Origin: Ureibacillus aquaedulcis
GTDB taxonomy: Bacteria; Bacillota; Bacilli; Bacillales_A; Planococcaceae
DNA: 64,000 bases
Direction: 5' to 3'
NCBI RefSeq assembly: GCF_030418165.1
Contig: NZ_JAUHTQ010000001.1
Coordinates: 186,001 to 250,000, forward strand
In this document: in pieces, positions 27,421 through 40,814 of the stretch
Layout of the letters: each line of letters starts with the position of its first letter
How positions within the stretch are numbered: position 1 is the stretch's first letter
The notes under the pieces: generated by a model
Seen by the model: only the letters and a program-made list of their open reading frames with translations
What the model was told of the DNA's origin: nothing
Databases searched by the model: none
Position numbers and translations under genes: made by a program

Positions 27421-28164
<744 letters not shown>

Positions 28165-28199
28165 TATAAAGCTTTTAGTGTAAAACATTAGACGCTTAA

Positions 28200-28451
<252 letters not shown>

Positions 28452-28473
28452 TTGTCGGCTCAAGGATCACATG

Positions 28474-28508
28474 TGGCGAAGATGATTCCCCAAGAAGAAA
28501 CTTCGCCA
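28474..28508 (+). other. Stem-loop between atpE and atpF
   Basis: TGGCGAAG (28474-28481) and CTTCGCCA (28501-28508) pair around a 19-base loop. There is no T run. It lies in an unusually long (205-base) gap of an otherwise tight operon, so it may stabilise the atpE message or cause partial termination. Confidence 0.5.
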
Positions 28509-28656
28509 TTCCTTTTGTTTAAAATGCAAGACTTTTATTAAATTGAAAGTAAAGAAGTACAAAACATAGATTTTATAAATGTTTCGGCATTCGCAATAGA
28601 CGAACTTATACGAAACGATATAATTTTTGATAGCTCTTGAAGGGAGTGAAACAATC

Positions 28657-29178
28657 GTGAATTTGGATTACCTAGTACTAGGTGCTGAAGCGGGTCACTT
28701 TAACGGTGGAGATGTATTAGCAACTCTAATAATCTTCCTTATTTTAATGGTTCTTCTTAAAAAATTCGCTTGGGGTCCATTAATGGGCATTATGCAACAA
28801 CGTGAAGAGTTGGTCGCTGGAGAAATCGAAGCAGCTGAAAACGCTCGCATCGAATCTGCAAAAGCTTTGGAAGAACAAAAAGTTCTTTTAAAAGAAGCTC
28901 GCACGGAAGCACAAGCAATTATCGAAAGCGCTAAAAAACAAGGCGAAGTTCAACGTGATGAAATCATCACTGCGGCTCGTACTGAAGCTAACCGCTTAAA
29001 AGAATCAGCTGTTCGTGAAATCGAAACTGAGAAAGAAAAAGCAATCGCTGCAGTTCGTGATGAAGTCGTTTCATTATCAGTTCTTGCTGCATCTAAAGTT
29101 CTTGGGAAAGAAATTTCTGAAGAGGACAATAGCGCACTAATTAAAGAAACGATTGCGAAGGCAGGCGAGGCGAAATGA
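28657..29178 (+). CDS. atpF: F0F1 ATP synthase subunit b
   Basis: Peripheral stalk subunit. The 173-residue product has one N-terminal membrane helix (about 17-36, [16 protein letters not shown]) followed by a long charged right-handed coiled coil rich in Ala, Glu and Lys that reaches the F1 head. I chose the GTG at 28657, 8 bases after GAAGGGAGTG, since the frame from 28627 contains that site. It overlaps atpH by 4 bases (ATGA). Confidence 0.96.
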   Translation: MNLDYLVLGAEAGHFNGGDVLATLIIFLILMVLLKKFAWGPLMGIMQQREELVAGEIEAAENARIESAKALEEQKVLLKEARTEAQAIIESAKKQGEVQRDEIITAARTEANRLKESAVREIETEKEKAIAAVRDEVVSLSVLAASKVLGKEISEEDNSALIKETIAKAGEAK

Positions 29179-29708
29179 GTTCGACAATAGCTAATCGTTA
29201 TGCTGACGCATTGTTTCAACTTGCATTAGAAAAACAAGTTGTAGCGGAAGTTAACGCAGATTTAGAAGAGTTAGTAAAAGGAATTGAAACAACTCCCGAG
29301 TTAGTTTCACTACTTAAAACTCCTAAATTCTCAATCGAACGTAAAAAGCAAATTGTAGCTGAAGTTTTTGCTAATGCAAATCCAATCGTAGTGAATACGC
29401 TTGAACTTCTTATCGAAAAAAAGCGTGTTGATGAGATTGGCAATTTAGCGCAAGGCTTTAAACAACTAGCAGCAGAAGCACAAGGTTCTGCTGATGCAAC
29501 GGTTTTCTCTACTCGCGCACTTACTGATTCAGAAAAAGATGAAATTTCTTCTTCATTCGGTAAATTAGTAGGAAAACAAAAACTAACAATTACAAACGTA
29601 ATCGAACCATCAATTCTTGGTGGTGTTCGTGTTCAAATCGGCAACTACATTTTTGATAACACAGTAGCTAGCAAGCTGGATAATCTTAAACGTACGTTAG
29701 TTGGTTAA
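29175..29708 (+). CDS. atpH: F0F1 ATP synthase subunit delta
   Basis: Links the peripheral stalk to the top of the F1 alpha/beta ring. The 177-residue product has the N-terminal six-helix domain starting [20 protein letters not shown] and the C-terminal signature [28 protein letters not shown], seen here in full near the end. It overlaps atpF by 4 bases and is followed by atpA after 27 bases. Confidence 0.96.
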   Translation: MSSTIANRYADALFQLALEKQVVAEVNADLEELVKGIETTPELVSLLKTPKFSIERKKQIVAEVFANANPIVVNTLELLIEKKRVDEIGNLAQGFKQLAAEAQGSADATVFSTRALTDSEKDEISSSFGKLVGKQKLTITNVIEPSILGGVRVQIGNYIFDNTVASKLDNLKRTLVG

Positions 29709-29723
29709 TTAAAAGAAATGTGA

Positions 29724-31244
<1,521 letters not shown>

Positions 31245-31275
31245 GTTCTGTTCGTATAATGTGTTTTGTGACTAA

Positions 31276-32163
<888 letters not shown>

Positions 32164-32229
32164 GCTGCTACTCTCCAACGAGTGTTTATAAAAGGAAGAA
32201 AAGCGGGAACCGGGATTTGCCTTACATAG

Positions 32230-33696
<1,467 letters not shown>

Positions 33697-33720
33697 TCTG
33701 CGGACGAAAGGAGCAAAAAT

Positions 33721-34128
33721 ATGAAGACAGTTAAAGTCAATATTGTTACTCCCGACGGCCCAGCATACGATTCAGAAGTCGCAATGGTTATCGCTAAAAC
33801 AGTTTCAGGTGAAATTGGGGTGCTTCCAGGACATATTCCTACAGTTGCCCCACTTGCAATTGGTGCTGTTACACTTAAAAATGCGGACGGTTCACAAGAA
33901 CGTGTAGCCGTTAGTGGTGGTTTCATTGAAATACGTCCTGAACAAATTTCAATATTGGCTCCTTCTGCTGAATTGGCAGCTAATATTGACATTAAACGTG
34001 CAAAAGAATCTCTTGCACGTGCAGAACAACGTCTTCAAAAGAAACAAGATGACATCGATTTCAAACGCGCTGAGCTAGCTTTAAACCGTGCGATTAATCG
34101 TATCAGCGTTCATGAGGGTAATATGTAA
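33721..34128 (+). CDS. atpC: F0F1 ATP synthase subunit epsilon
   Basis: A rotor subunit that can inhibit ATP hydrolysis. The 135-residue product has the N-terminal beta-sandwich ([34 protein letters not shown]) and a C-terminal helical hairpin ([16 protein letters not shown]) of the kind that extends into the F1 cavity. It follows atpD by 24 bases and ends the operon before a strong terminator. Confidence 0.97.
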   Translation: MKTVKVNIVTPDGPAYDSEVAMVIAKTVSGEIGVLPGHIPTVAPLAIGAVTLKNADGSQERVAVSGGFIEIRPEQISILAPSAELAANIDIKRAKESLARAEQRLQKKQDDIDFKRAELALNRAINRISVHEGNM

Positions 34129-34136
34129 TTTCATAT

Positions 34137-34169
34137 AAAAAAGCGGACGGGTAACTGTCCGCTTTTTTA
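34137..34169 (+). terminator. Rho-independent terminator of the atp operon
   Basis: AAAAAAGCGGAC and GTCCGCTTTTTT form a perfect 12-bp stem with an 8-base loop. Confidence 0.95.
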
Positions 34170-34262
34170 GCGGATTTAAATAATCCATTCTACAGACTCG
34201 GCCTTATTGGTCGAGTTGTCTTTTCAAACGGTGCATGATTTTAGCTTCAAGGAGGATATCAA

Positions 34263-34505
34263 ATGGAAGTGTATCAAACTTTAGGTATACAAGCGATCAT
34301 GGGGTTGATTTCCCATATCTTTTTTATTGGCATTACGTTTTATGCTTTGCAAGCTTTCCGACTAGAACAGCTGTTTAAAAAAGGAAAGGTTTTTCAAATA
34401 CAGATAATCTACATTTTATTGAGTATTGCGATTGGATCGACTGTGTCGAACTTTCTAATTGACTTTACCTCTTGGTCACGACAATTACCATACATCTTTT
34501 CTTAG
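34263..34505 (+). CDS. ywzB: DUF1146 family membrane protein (YwzB)
   Basis: An 80-residue protein of the DUF1146 family, called YwzB in Bacillus, found in the same place after atpC. It has two hydrophobic helices (about 10-30 and 46-66) with a basic loop FRLEQLFKKGK between them, and ends with a polar segment outside. The function is unknown. The ATG follows AAGGAGGATATC. It lies beyond the atp terminator, so it must have its own promoter. Confidence 0.85.
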   Translation: MEVYQTLGIQAIMGLISHIFFIGITFYALQAFRLEQLFKKGKVFQIQIIYILLSIAIGSTVSNFLIDFTSWSRQLPYIFS

Positions 34506-34683
34506 ACGCATATGTTTGTAATTCTTCAAATAGGGCATTTATATATCCTGTAAGGACAAATGACAATTCGTTTTTCGTTACATAATATATATAAGAGGTC
34601 CCTATTTCAAAAATACATATGATGTTTAATTTTTTTAAAATGCTCCTGAAATTAGGTTAAATCCACAAACAGGGAAGTATATT

Positions 34684-34791
34684 ATGGGTTTATTCCAACA
34701 ATATTGGAGAATCGAAAATAATTGGGGAATTTCCTGGGTAATATTGTTGAAAAATGTTTTAGGACTTTTTTCTTGGGTATTTATCAATTAA
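34684..34791 (+). CDS. Candidate 35-residue hydrophobic peptide
   Basis: A short frame starting MGLFQQYWRIENNWG and ending LGLFSWVFIN. It has four Trp residues and a hydrophobic second half. AGGGAAG ends 6 bases before the ATG. No family was recognised. It lies alone in the AT-rich gap between ywzB and murA1, where chance frames are common, so I give it low confidence. Confidence 0.3.
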   Translation: MGLFQQYWRIENNWGISWVILLKNVLGLFSWVFIN

Positions 34792-35194
34792 GCGCTAACT
34801 TATTTTTTAACTTGAATATGACGTATAAAATTCACAAATATGTTTAATTGAGCGTAATATAAAATGTAGAATATTATTGTCATTTAGGGTAAAATAGTGA
34901 TTTGGATGCTTGTTATACACTCAATTTAGCAGTACTATATTGATAGTTTTTGTGATTTATAACTTCATTCAATTTAAACTCAAATTAAAAAATAAGTTTT
35001 TATAGTTAGAAACCAATTTAAAATTAAAAAGTACATGAATGGGGTTAAAGCCTCTGGTGAATCGTGAAAATTTTAACAAAATTTATCAAATGAGCTCAGG
35101 TTTAATCTAACCCAACAGATACGCCAAGGCAATCAAATGATAACTATCAACAAAGTTAGACAGTTTTGGACAATTGAATTCGGAGGGACGAATT
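34792..35194. other. AT-rich region upstream of murA1
   Basis: Very AT-rich sequence with no gene and no terminator. It presumably carries the murA1 promoter, but no convincing -35/-10 pair stands out. The last 15 bases contain the CGGAGGGAC ribosome-binding site. Confidence 0.4.
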
Positions 35195-36517
35195 GTGGAG
35201 AAAATTATTGTTACGGGAGGCCAAAAGTTACGAGGTATCGTAAAAGTAGAAGGAGCCAAAAATGCCGTATTACCAATCCTAGCAGCTTCATTGTTAGCAT
35301 CAAAGAATAAAAACATTATTAGAGACGTTCCTAACTTAGCGGATGTTCATACAATAAACGAAGTACTAAAAAGCCTAAATGCCGATGTAGCATACAACGT
35401 AGAAAAAAATGAAATTCATATAAATGCCGAGAAACAACTATCAAGCGAAGCACAGTTCGAGTATGTTAGTAAAATGCGCGCCTCTATATTAGTAATGGGC
35501 TCTTTATTAGCTCGTAATGGCTATGCACGTGTTGCATTACCTGGTGGGTGCGCAATTGGATCTCGTCCTATTGAACTGCATTTAAAAGGCTTTGAAGCAA
35601 TGGGTGCAAAAATTTCCTTTGGTCATGGCTACGTAGAAGCAAAAACGGTGGATGGACTAAAAGGGGCAGAAATCTATTTAGATTTCCCAAGTGTAGGAGC
35701 TACAGAGAATATTATGACGGCCGCTGCATTAGCAAAAGGCACAACAATCATAGAAAACGCTGCAAAAGAGCCTGAGATTGTTGACTTAGCTAACTTTATA
35801 AATGGTATGGGTGGACGTGTAATCGGTGCAGGAACGGATACAATCCGTATTGAAGGCGTTAGAGAGCTAGGTGGTACAACTCATCACATCATACCCGATC
35901 GTATCGAAGCAGGTACTTTTATGGTGGCAGCAGCCATTACGCGTGGTGATGTCTTCATTGAAAATGCAGTACCGGAGCATATGTCTGCTCTGATTGCGAA
36001 GTTACGTGAAATGGGCGTAGAAGTGATTGAAGAAGGTGAAGGATTAAGAATCCGTGCAAATCATCCTCTAAAAGCTGTAGATTTGAAAACAATGCCTCAT
36101 CCTGGTTTCCCAACAGATATGCAAGCCCAAATGATGGCGCTATTACTGACTGCTGATGGTACTAGTATCATTACAGAAACAGTATTTGAAAATCGATTTA
36201 TGCATGTAGAAGAGTTCCGTCGTATGAACGCCTTAGCCAAAATTGAAGGGCGCACTGTCTTCATCGAAGGTCCTGTGAAATTACAGGGGGCTGAAGTGTC
36301 TGCAACGGATTTACGTGCAGCAGCCGCGCTAATTTTAACTGGTCTTGTTTCTGAAGGAGTAACACGTGTCACGAAGTTAACTCACTTAGATCGTGGCTAT
36401 GTTGATTTCCACAAGAAATTAGCTTCCCTTGGTGCCATCATTGAACGTGTTAATGATGATGAAGTGGTTACCGAAGAGCGAACTGTAGAAGCGAAAGAAC
36501 AGGTTGTTGAAATTTAA
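35195..36517 (+). CDS. murA1: UDP-N-acetylglucosamine 1-carboxyvinyltransferase (main copy)
   Basis: First committed enzyme of peptidoglycan synthesis. The 440-residue product has the catalytic Cys119 in [33 protein letters not shown] at the N-terminus, and [16 protein letters not shown] chose the GTG at 35195, 7 bases after CGGAGGGAC. The TTG at 35174 precedes that site. An extra acidic tail ([14 protein letters not shown]) extends the C-terminus. The location after the atp operon and before spoIID identifies it with MurAA, the essential Bacillus copy. The paralogue is at 9.4 kb. Confidence 0.96.
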   Translation: MEKIIVTGGQKLRGIVKVEGAKNAVLPILAASLLASKNKNIIRDVPNLADVHTINEVLKSLNADVAYNVEKNEIHINAEKQLSSEAQFEYVSKMRASILVMGSLLARNGYARVALPGGCAIGSRPIELHLKGFEAMGAKISFGHGYVEAKTVDGLKGAEIYLDFPSVGATENIMTAAALAKGTTIIENAAKEPEIVDLANFINGMGGRVIGAGTDTIRIEGVRELGGTTHHIIPDRIEAGTFMVAAAITRGDVFIENAVPEHMSALIAKLREMGVEVIEEGEGLRIRANHPLKAVDLKTMPHPGFPTDMQAQMMALLLTADGTSIITETVFENRFMHVEEFRRMNALAKIEGRTVFIEGPVKLQGAEVSATDLRAAAALILTGLVSEGVTRVTKLTHLDRGYVDFHKKLASLGAIIERVNDDEVVTEERTVEAKEQVVEI

Positions 36518-36605
36518 CCAATTCTTTAAAAAGTCGAATACATTTTCATTTTAATCAAGCATACGTCTAGAAAATACCAAATAGAACTGAAAATATGAAA
36601 ATTTT

Positions 36606-36644
36606 GCGACAAAATCTTTGAAAAAGGGTTTTGTCGTTTTTTTG
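36606..36644 (+). terminator. Rho-independent terminator of murA1
   Basis: CGACAAAA (36607-36614) and TTTTGTCG (36629-36636) form a stem followed by seven T. Confidence 0.88.
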
Positions 36645-36797
36645 TTCAAGAAACCAACTCCTATTAGTCATCTCACTAAACATAGAGACAACTACATGCT
36701 GGCATTTTGCTACTGTTCGTTGCCCCCAGCTAAGCAACACCTAATCAGTATCAATGTAAGCTTAATTATCCCTAAAAGTTTTTGAATAAAATCAGAT

Positions 36798-36824
36798 ATA
36801 TTTCCCTCGCTCCGTTCATAAGTA
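36798..36824 (+). promoter_or_regulatory. Candidate sigma-E promoter of spoIID
   Basis: ATATT (36798-36802) fits the sigma-E -35 core, and CATAAGTA (36817-36824) fits the CATA core of its -10, with a 14-base spacer. spoIID is a sigma-E gene in Bacillus. The expected start point is at or next to the ATG at 36831. Confidence 0.5.
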
Positions 36825-36830
36825 ATATGT

Positions 36831-37799
36831 ATGAAAAAAATTAAAAATTATAAGAATCCAATAATGGTCGTATCGGTCGTAGGCTTTGTGATTGCACTTT
36901 TTTTCTTTCCCTTCCTTTTCATGAAGATTGAACAAAAATCAGAAGCCGCTCCACAAAAGGCGCCGACTGCAATAAACACTTCGGCGAATGCTTGCGAGCT
37001 GACTATTCAGGTAAGTGGGAGCGATATTCCCATTGATCTGGAAGAGTATGTGGTAGGGGTAGTAGCTGCAGAGATGCCGGCAGGTTTTAATATGGAGGCA
37101 TTGAAAGCTCAAGCCATTGCAGCTAGAACCTATGTGTTGAAGTCAACGAACTATGGACAAACGCAAATTGAACCTACTGTGGCAAAACAAGTATTTTATG
37201 ATGAGGATACTAGGAAAGAAAATTGGAATGATTCATATGAGGACTTCGAAGCGAAAGTTCGTGAGGCTGTTGAAAGTACCCGTGGTGAGGTTATTCAATA
37301 TAATGGGGAATTGATAACGGCAATGTTCCATTCGATGAGTAACGGGATGACAGAGAGCTCTGTGAACTACAGCGGCACTGAACTGCCCTATCTTCAATCT
37401 GTTTCGAGTACTGATTTTCAATATGCCGACAACTATGAAACCACAACTACTTTTACAGTCGAAGAATGGAACAGCAAATTAAATACGCAATCCACAATAG
37501 AGGAGATTAAACAGATTCGTTTACAAAAAAATAATACGGGGAGGGTAGAAACCGTTAGCGTGAAAGGTCATGAATGGACAGGCCGTGATTTTAGAACTCT
37601 ATTAGGCTTACGTTCTACGGATTTCCAAATCAAAGCACAAAATGGACAAGTAACCGTAACAACAGAAGGTTATGGTCATGGCGTGGGGATGAGCCAATAT
37701 GGAGCCGATGCCATGGCGGATAAAGGATCTACTGCCCATGAAATTATCGAACATTACTATCAAAATACAAGCATTGAAAAAATTAATTGTGAAAATTAA
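36831..37799 (+). CDS. spoIID: Stage II sporulation protein D (engulfment lytic transglycosylase)
   Basis: A membrane-anchored enzyme of the mother cell that cleaves stripped glycan strands during engulfment. The 322-residue product has one N-terminal membrane anchor (about 10-31, IMVVSVVGFVIALFFFPFLF) and the SpoIID domain. That domain shows LEEYVVGVVAAEMPAGF with the catalytic Glu, LKAQAIAARTYVL, MFHSMSNGMTESS, and GYGHGVGMSQYGADAMA. No ribosome-binding site is visible before the ATG at 36831, and the candidate promoter ends just upstream. The next in-frame ATG at 36864 also lacks one, and starting there would remove part of the anchor. Confidence 0.94.
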   Translation: MKKIKNYKNPIMVVSVVGFVIALFFFPFLFMKIEQKSEAAPQKAPTAINTSANACELTIQVSGSDIPIDLEEYVVGVVAAEMPAGFNMEALKAQAIAARTYVLKSTNYGQTQIEPTVAKQVFYDEDTRKENWNDSYEDFEAKVREAVESTRGEVIQYNGELITAMFHSMSNGMTESSVNYSGTELPYLQSVSSTDFQYADNYETTTTFTVEEWNSKLNTQSTIEEIKQIRLQKNNTGRVETVSVKGHEWTGRDFRTLLGLRSTDFQIKAQNGQVTVTTEGYGHGVGMSQYGADAMADKGSTAHEIIEHYYQNTSIEKINCEN

Positions 37800-37866
37800 G
37801 GATTTTTTTCCAAAAGTTGAATAGAAATGTAAAATATTGTTCACACTTCAATCAGAGGTGATGAAC

Positions 37867-38526
37867 ATGAGAGAAGAAAAACAAATTAAGGCTTCTCCTA
37901 ATAAAAACGGTTGGCAAAAAAAGCCATGGTTTTGGCCGTCAGTTTATGCAGCGATTGCTGTAGTATTAATCGGTCTAATTTTCAGTTATAACGCGCTTAT
38001 GGGTGATGAGGAAGAAACAGAAGTGGTCCAAGATGGAACGGCTTCTGAGGATTCAACAGTGATTGAAACGAATGCCCGCACTGAAAACTTGATGTATCCT
38101 TTCAGTGAAGAAGCATTGGACAGCTTGGAAGTTTTACAGGACTTTTATGATGTAACTGCTGATGCAGAAACTAGAGAAAAGGCGCTTTTAGTGTTTAATC
38201 AAACATTCTCTACTTCATCGGGAGTATCTTTGTCTGTGAACAACGAGCCATTTGAAGTACTTGCTGCTCTTAGCGGTGAGGTTACAGAAGTAAAGCTTGA
38301 TGAATTTACTGGAAATGAAATTGTCTTAACACATCCAAATGGTATGGAAACACGTTATAGCTCAGTTTCGGATATTCTGGTAAAACAAGGTGATACAGTA
38401 ACTCAAGGTCAACCTTTAGCTACGACAATCGAAAACGAATGGAATCCAACAGCTGGCATCCATCTCCACTTTGAAGTATTGCAAGATGGAGAACACGTAA
38501 ACCCACGTAATTTCTTAGCTTTCTAA
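37867..38526 (+). CDS. spoIIQ: Stage II sporulation protein Q
   Basis: A forespore membrane protein that pairs with SpoIIIAH across the septum during engulfment. The 219-residue product has a single N-terminal anchor (about 23-43, PSVYAAIAVVLIGLIFSYNAL) and a C-terminal LytM/M23 peptidase fold. The HxH pair of the fold is present in GIHLHFEV, but the first zinc-ligand motif (HxxxD) is missing, since that place reads GVSLSVNNEPF. It is therefore probably not an active peptidase, as in Bacillus SpoIIQ. I chose the ATG at 37867, 6 bases after AGAGGTG. It follows spoIID by 67 bases, while Bacillus has several genes between them. Confidence 0.9.
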   Translation: MREEKQIKASPNKNGWQKKPWFWPSVYAAIAVVLIGLIFSYNALMGDEEETEVVQDGTASEDSTVIETNARTENLMYPFSEEALDSLEVLQDFYDVTADAETREKALLVFNQTFSTSSGVSLSVNNEPFEVLAALSGEVTEVKLDEFTGNEIVLTHPNGMETRYSSVSDILVKQGDTVTQGQPLATTIENEWNPTAGIHLHFEVLQDGEHVNPRNFLAF

Positions 38527-39145
38527 TGCATGACAGATGACCCTCTCTTCGATTGAGAGGTGGCGGACTAACTTTTGTTGCCCTTTTCCTGTGACTGAAG
38601 ATAAGCAGTGGAGTAAAAATGACATTCTTATCTTCCAAACTGTTTTGCCAGGCTACTGCTCAAAGGTTCAGGCACTAGCTTACGTACTGCAGTTAAAGAT
38701 CTAACGAATTGTACAAGCAATGATTAACGCCCAATGATTCATGAAGACAAGGAAATTTGAAACGATTTCATTTTTCTTGCTCGGATTGATATCATTGGGC
38801 GTTTTTGATTTTTTAAAAAAGTTTCGGGAGGAATCTGTACAAGAATGATTTACAGCTCGACTTGTTTTGAGCTGAGTTGTGACTTTCGACGCAAATAGGA
38901 GTAGATTTTGAAGGAAGTTCGCATAAGAAAAGACATCAACTCAACCAATTCCGGTTGAATTGTGTTTTTCTAATAGTTTTATTGCAAATAATAGTTCTGA
39001 AATTTCGAAAAACCTCATATTGTGAATAAACGTTAAATCGCTAGTTGCAAACGTCCATGAAACACTCGCAATATGAACACGTCGAAAAAAACACCTCTCG
39101 TTAGCAAAACGGCACATTCTTATATCCGATAGAAAGGAAGAGAAC
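38527..39145. other. spoIIQ-spoIIID intergenic region with long hairpin
   Basis: No gene was seen. A small hairpin CCTCTC/GAGAGG is at 38542-38560. AACGCCCAATGAT (38726-38738) pairs with ATCATTGGGCGTT (38790-38802), enclosing an inner CAAG...CTTG stem and followed by T residues. This is a large terminator-like structure with no gene just upstream. Confidence 0.55.
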
Positions 39146-39400
39146 GTGCACGAGCACATTCGGCAACGCTGCGTTCGACTTGGTGAGCTGCTTATTGAAA
39201 CAGGTGAAACGGTTCGTGTCCTCGCGAAAATGACGGGTTATTCCAAAAGTACTGTCCATAAAGACCTGACTGAACGATTATTCTTAGTTAATGAACAATT
39301 AGCAAATGAAGTGAAAGAAATCTTAGCATATCACAAATCCATTCGTCATTTACGAGGAGGAGAGGCGACGCGCAAGAAATGGCAGTCCCAAAACTACTGA
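39146..39400 (+). CDS. spoIIID: Stage III sporulation transcriptional regulator SpoIIID
   Basis: A small DNA-binding protein that activates and represses sigma-E genes in the mother cell. The 84-residue product has the helix-turn-helix VRVLAKMTGYSKSTVHKDLTERL and the conserved basic C-terminal region ANEVKEILAYHKSIRHLRGGEATRKKW that also touches DNA (shown in part). It starts at GTG 39146 with AGAAAGGAAGAG upstream. A terminator directly overlaps the stop codon region, so it is not co-transcribed with mbl, although the gene order spoIIID-mbl is the Bacillus one. Confidence 0.96.
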   Translation: MHEHIRQRCVRLGELLIETGETVRVLAKMTGYSKSTVHKDLTERLFLVNEQLANEVKEILAYHKSIRHLRGGEATRKKWQSQNY

Positions 39401-39447
39401 AAAAGCATTTAGTTTGGCTTTCATAAGTCAACTAAGTGCTTTTTTAC
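39400..39447 (+). terminator. Rho-independent terminator of spoIIID
   Basis: AAAAAGCATTTAGTT and AACTAAGTGCTTTTT pair around a 14-base loop, with six T. Confidence 0.88.
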
Positions 39448-39514
39448 TATATGGACATTTAGTTAACCCCACTTATACAATCGTGTTTATTCAGAGTTGT
39501 AGTGGAATTGTTTG

Positions 39515-39591
39515 AGTGCCTGGTACACATAATATTCAGAATGGTACCTGAATTGTGTGAATGCCAGGTACTTCTATCCATACCAGGCACT
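39515..39591. repeat. Inverted GTGCCTGGTAC repeats upstream of mbl
   Basis: AGTGCCTGGTA (39515-39525) is perfectly inverted as TACCAGGCACT (39581-39591). Between them are GGTACC and TGCCAGGTAC. A related palindrome, GTGTACCTGGCACAC, is at 21374-21388 upstream of rpiB. No gene was seen in 39448-39702. Confidence 0.6.
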
Positions 39592-39702
39592 TTCAGCATA
39601 ATTAAAGGTGTAATTGGTAGGTGAATATGGTAAAATGGTCTAGATAAAGATATATACAGCACGTGTATTATGTTGGAATTGGCAGGAAGGAGAAATTATT
39701 AA

Positions 39703-40701
39703 ATGTTTTCTAAGGATATTGGGATTGATTTAGGAACGGCAAATGTGCTCATCTATGTAAAAGGAAAAGGAATTGTACTGAATGAGCCATCTGTTGTTGC
39801 TATCGATAAGAATACGAAAAAAGTATTAGCTGTTGGTGAAGAAGCACGTCAAATGGTCGGTCGTACACCAGGGAATATTGTAGCAATTCGTCCATTAAAA
39901 GATGGCGTAATTGCGGATTTCGATGTGACGGAAGCTATGTTAAAATATTTTATAAATAAGTTAGACGTGAAGGGATTCTTCTCGAAGCCACGTATTCTTA
40001 TTTGCTGTCCAACAAACATTACGAGCGTGGAACAAAAAGCAATCAGGGAAGCTGCCGAAAAATCTGGCGGCAAAAAAGTATACTTAGAGGAAGAACCAAA
40101 AGTAGCTGCTATTGGTGCAGGCATGGATATCTTCCAACCTAGCGGGAATATGGTTGTAGATATCGGTGGCGGGACGACGGATGTGGCAGTTCTTTCAATG
40201 GGCGATATCGTGACAAGCGAGTCAATCAAAGTAGCTGGAGATGTGTTTGATAACGATATTCTGCAATACATAAAAAGGCAATACAAACTGTTAATCGGTG
40301 AACGTACGGCTGAAGCGATTAAAATTACAATCGGCACTGTTTTTCCTGGCAGCCGTGAAGAATCGATGGAAATTCGCGGACGTGATATGGTAACAGGTCT
40401 GCCAAGAACAATCGAGATTCATTCTACAGAAATCGAAAAAGCCTTACATGAATCGGTTTCATTAATCGTTCAATCTGCCAAAAATGTGCTTGAAAAAACA
40501 CCACCTGAATTATCAGCAGATATAATTGATCGCGGTGTTTGCATCACAGGTGGGGGCGCTTTATTGCACGGTATGGATCAATTATTGACGCAAGAGTTAA
40601 AGGTCCCTGTATTTGTGGCGGAAAATCCAATGGATTGTGTCGCAGTTGGGACAGGCTTAATGCTGGACAACATCGATCGTTCTCCAGGATCTCGCATGTA
40701 A
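39703..40701 (+). CDS. mbl: MreB-like cell shape protein Mbl
   Basis: A bacterial actin that guides side-wall peptidoglycan synthesis beneath the membrane. The 332-residue product has phosphate-binding loops DLGTANVLIYVKGKG and VVDIGGGTTDVAVLS, the PRILICCPTNITSVE segment, and the adenosine motif CITGGGALLHGMDQLL. The N-terminal MFSKDIGIDLGTANVLIY is typical of Mbl rather than MreB. The ATG follows GGCAGGAAGGAG. Placement between spoIIID and flhO also matches Mbl. Confidence 0.96.
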   Translation: MFSKDIGIDLGTANVLIYVKGKGIVLNEPSVVAIDKNTKKVLAVGEEARQMVGRTPGNIVAIRPLKDGVIADFDVTEAMLKYFINKLDVKGFFSKPRILICCPTNITSVEQKAIREAAEKSGGKKVYLEEEPKVAAIGAGMDIFQPSGNMVVDIGGGTTDVAVLSMGDIVTSESIKVAGDVFDNDILQYIKRQYKLLIGERTAEAIKITIGTVFPGSREESMEIRGRDMVTGLPRTIEIHSTEIEKALHESVSLIVQSAKNVLEKTPPELSADIIDRGVCITGGGALLHGMDQLLTQELKVPVFVAENPMDCVAVGTGLMLDNIDRSPGSRM

Positions 40702-40814
40702 CAATTGACAGCCAATTGGTCGGTAAAAGTCATAGAATGGGCAACAATCGAAAAAGGTCTAAGTTGATGGGTACAACTGACTTATTACAAAATTAATTTT
40801 AGAGGTGAAAGAAG

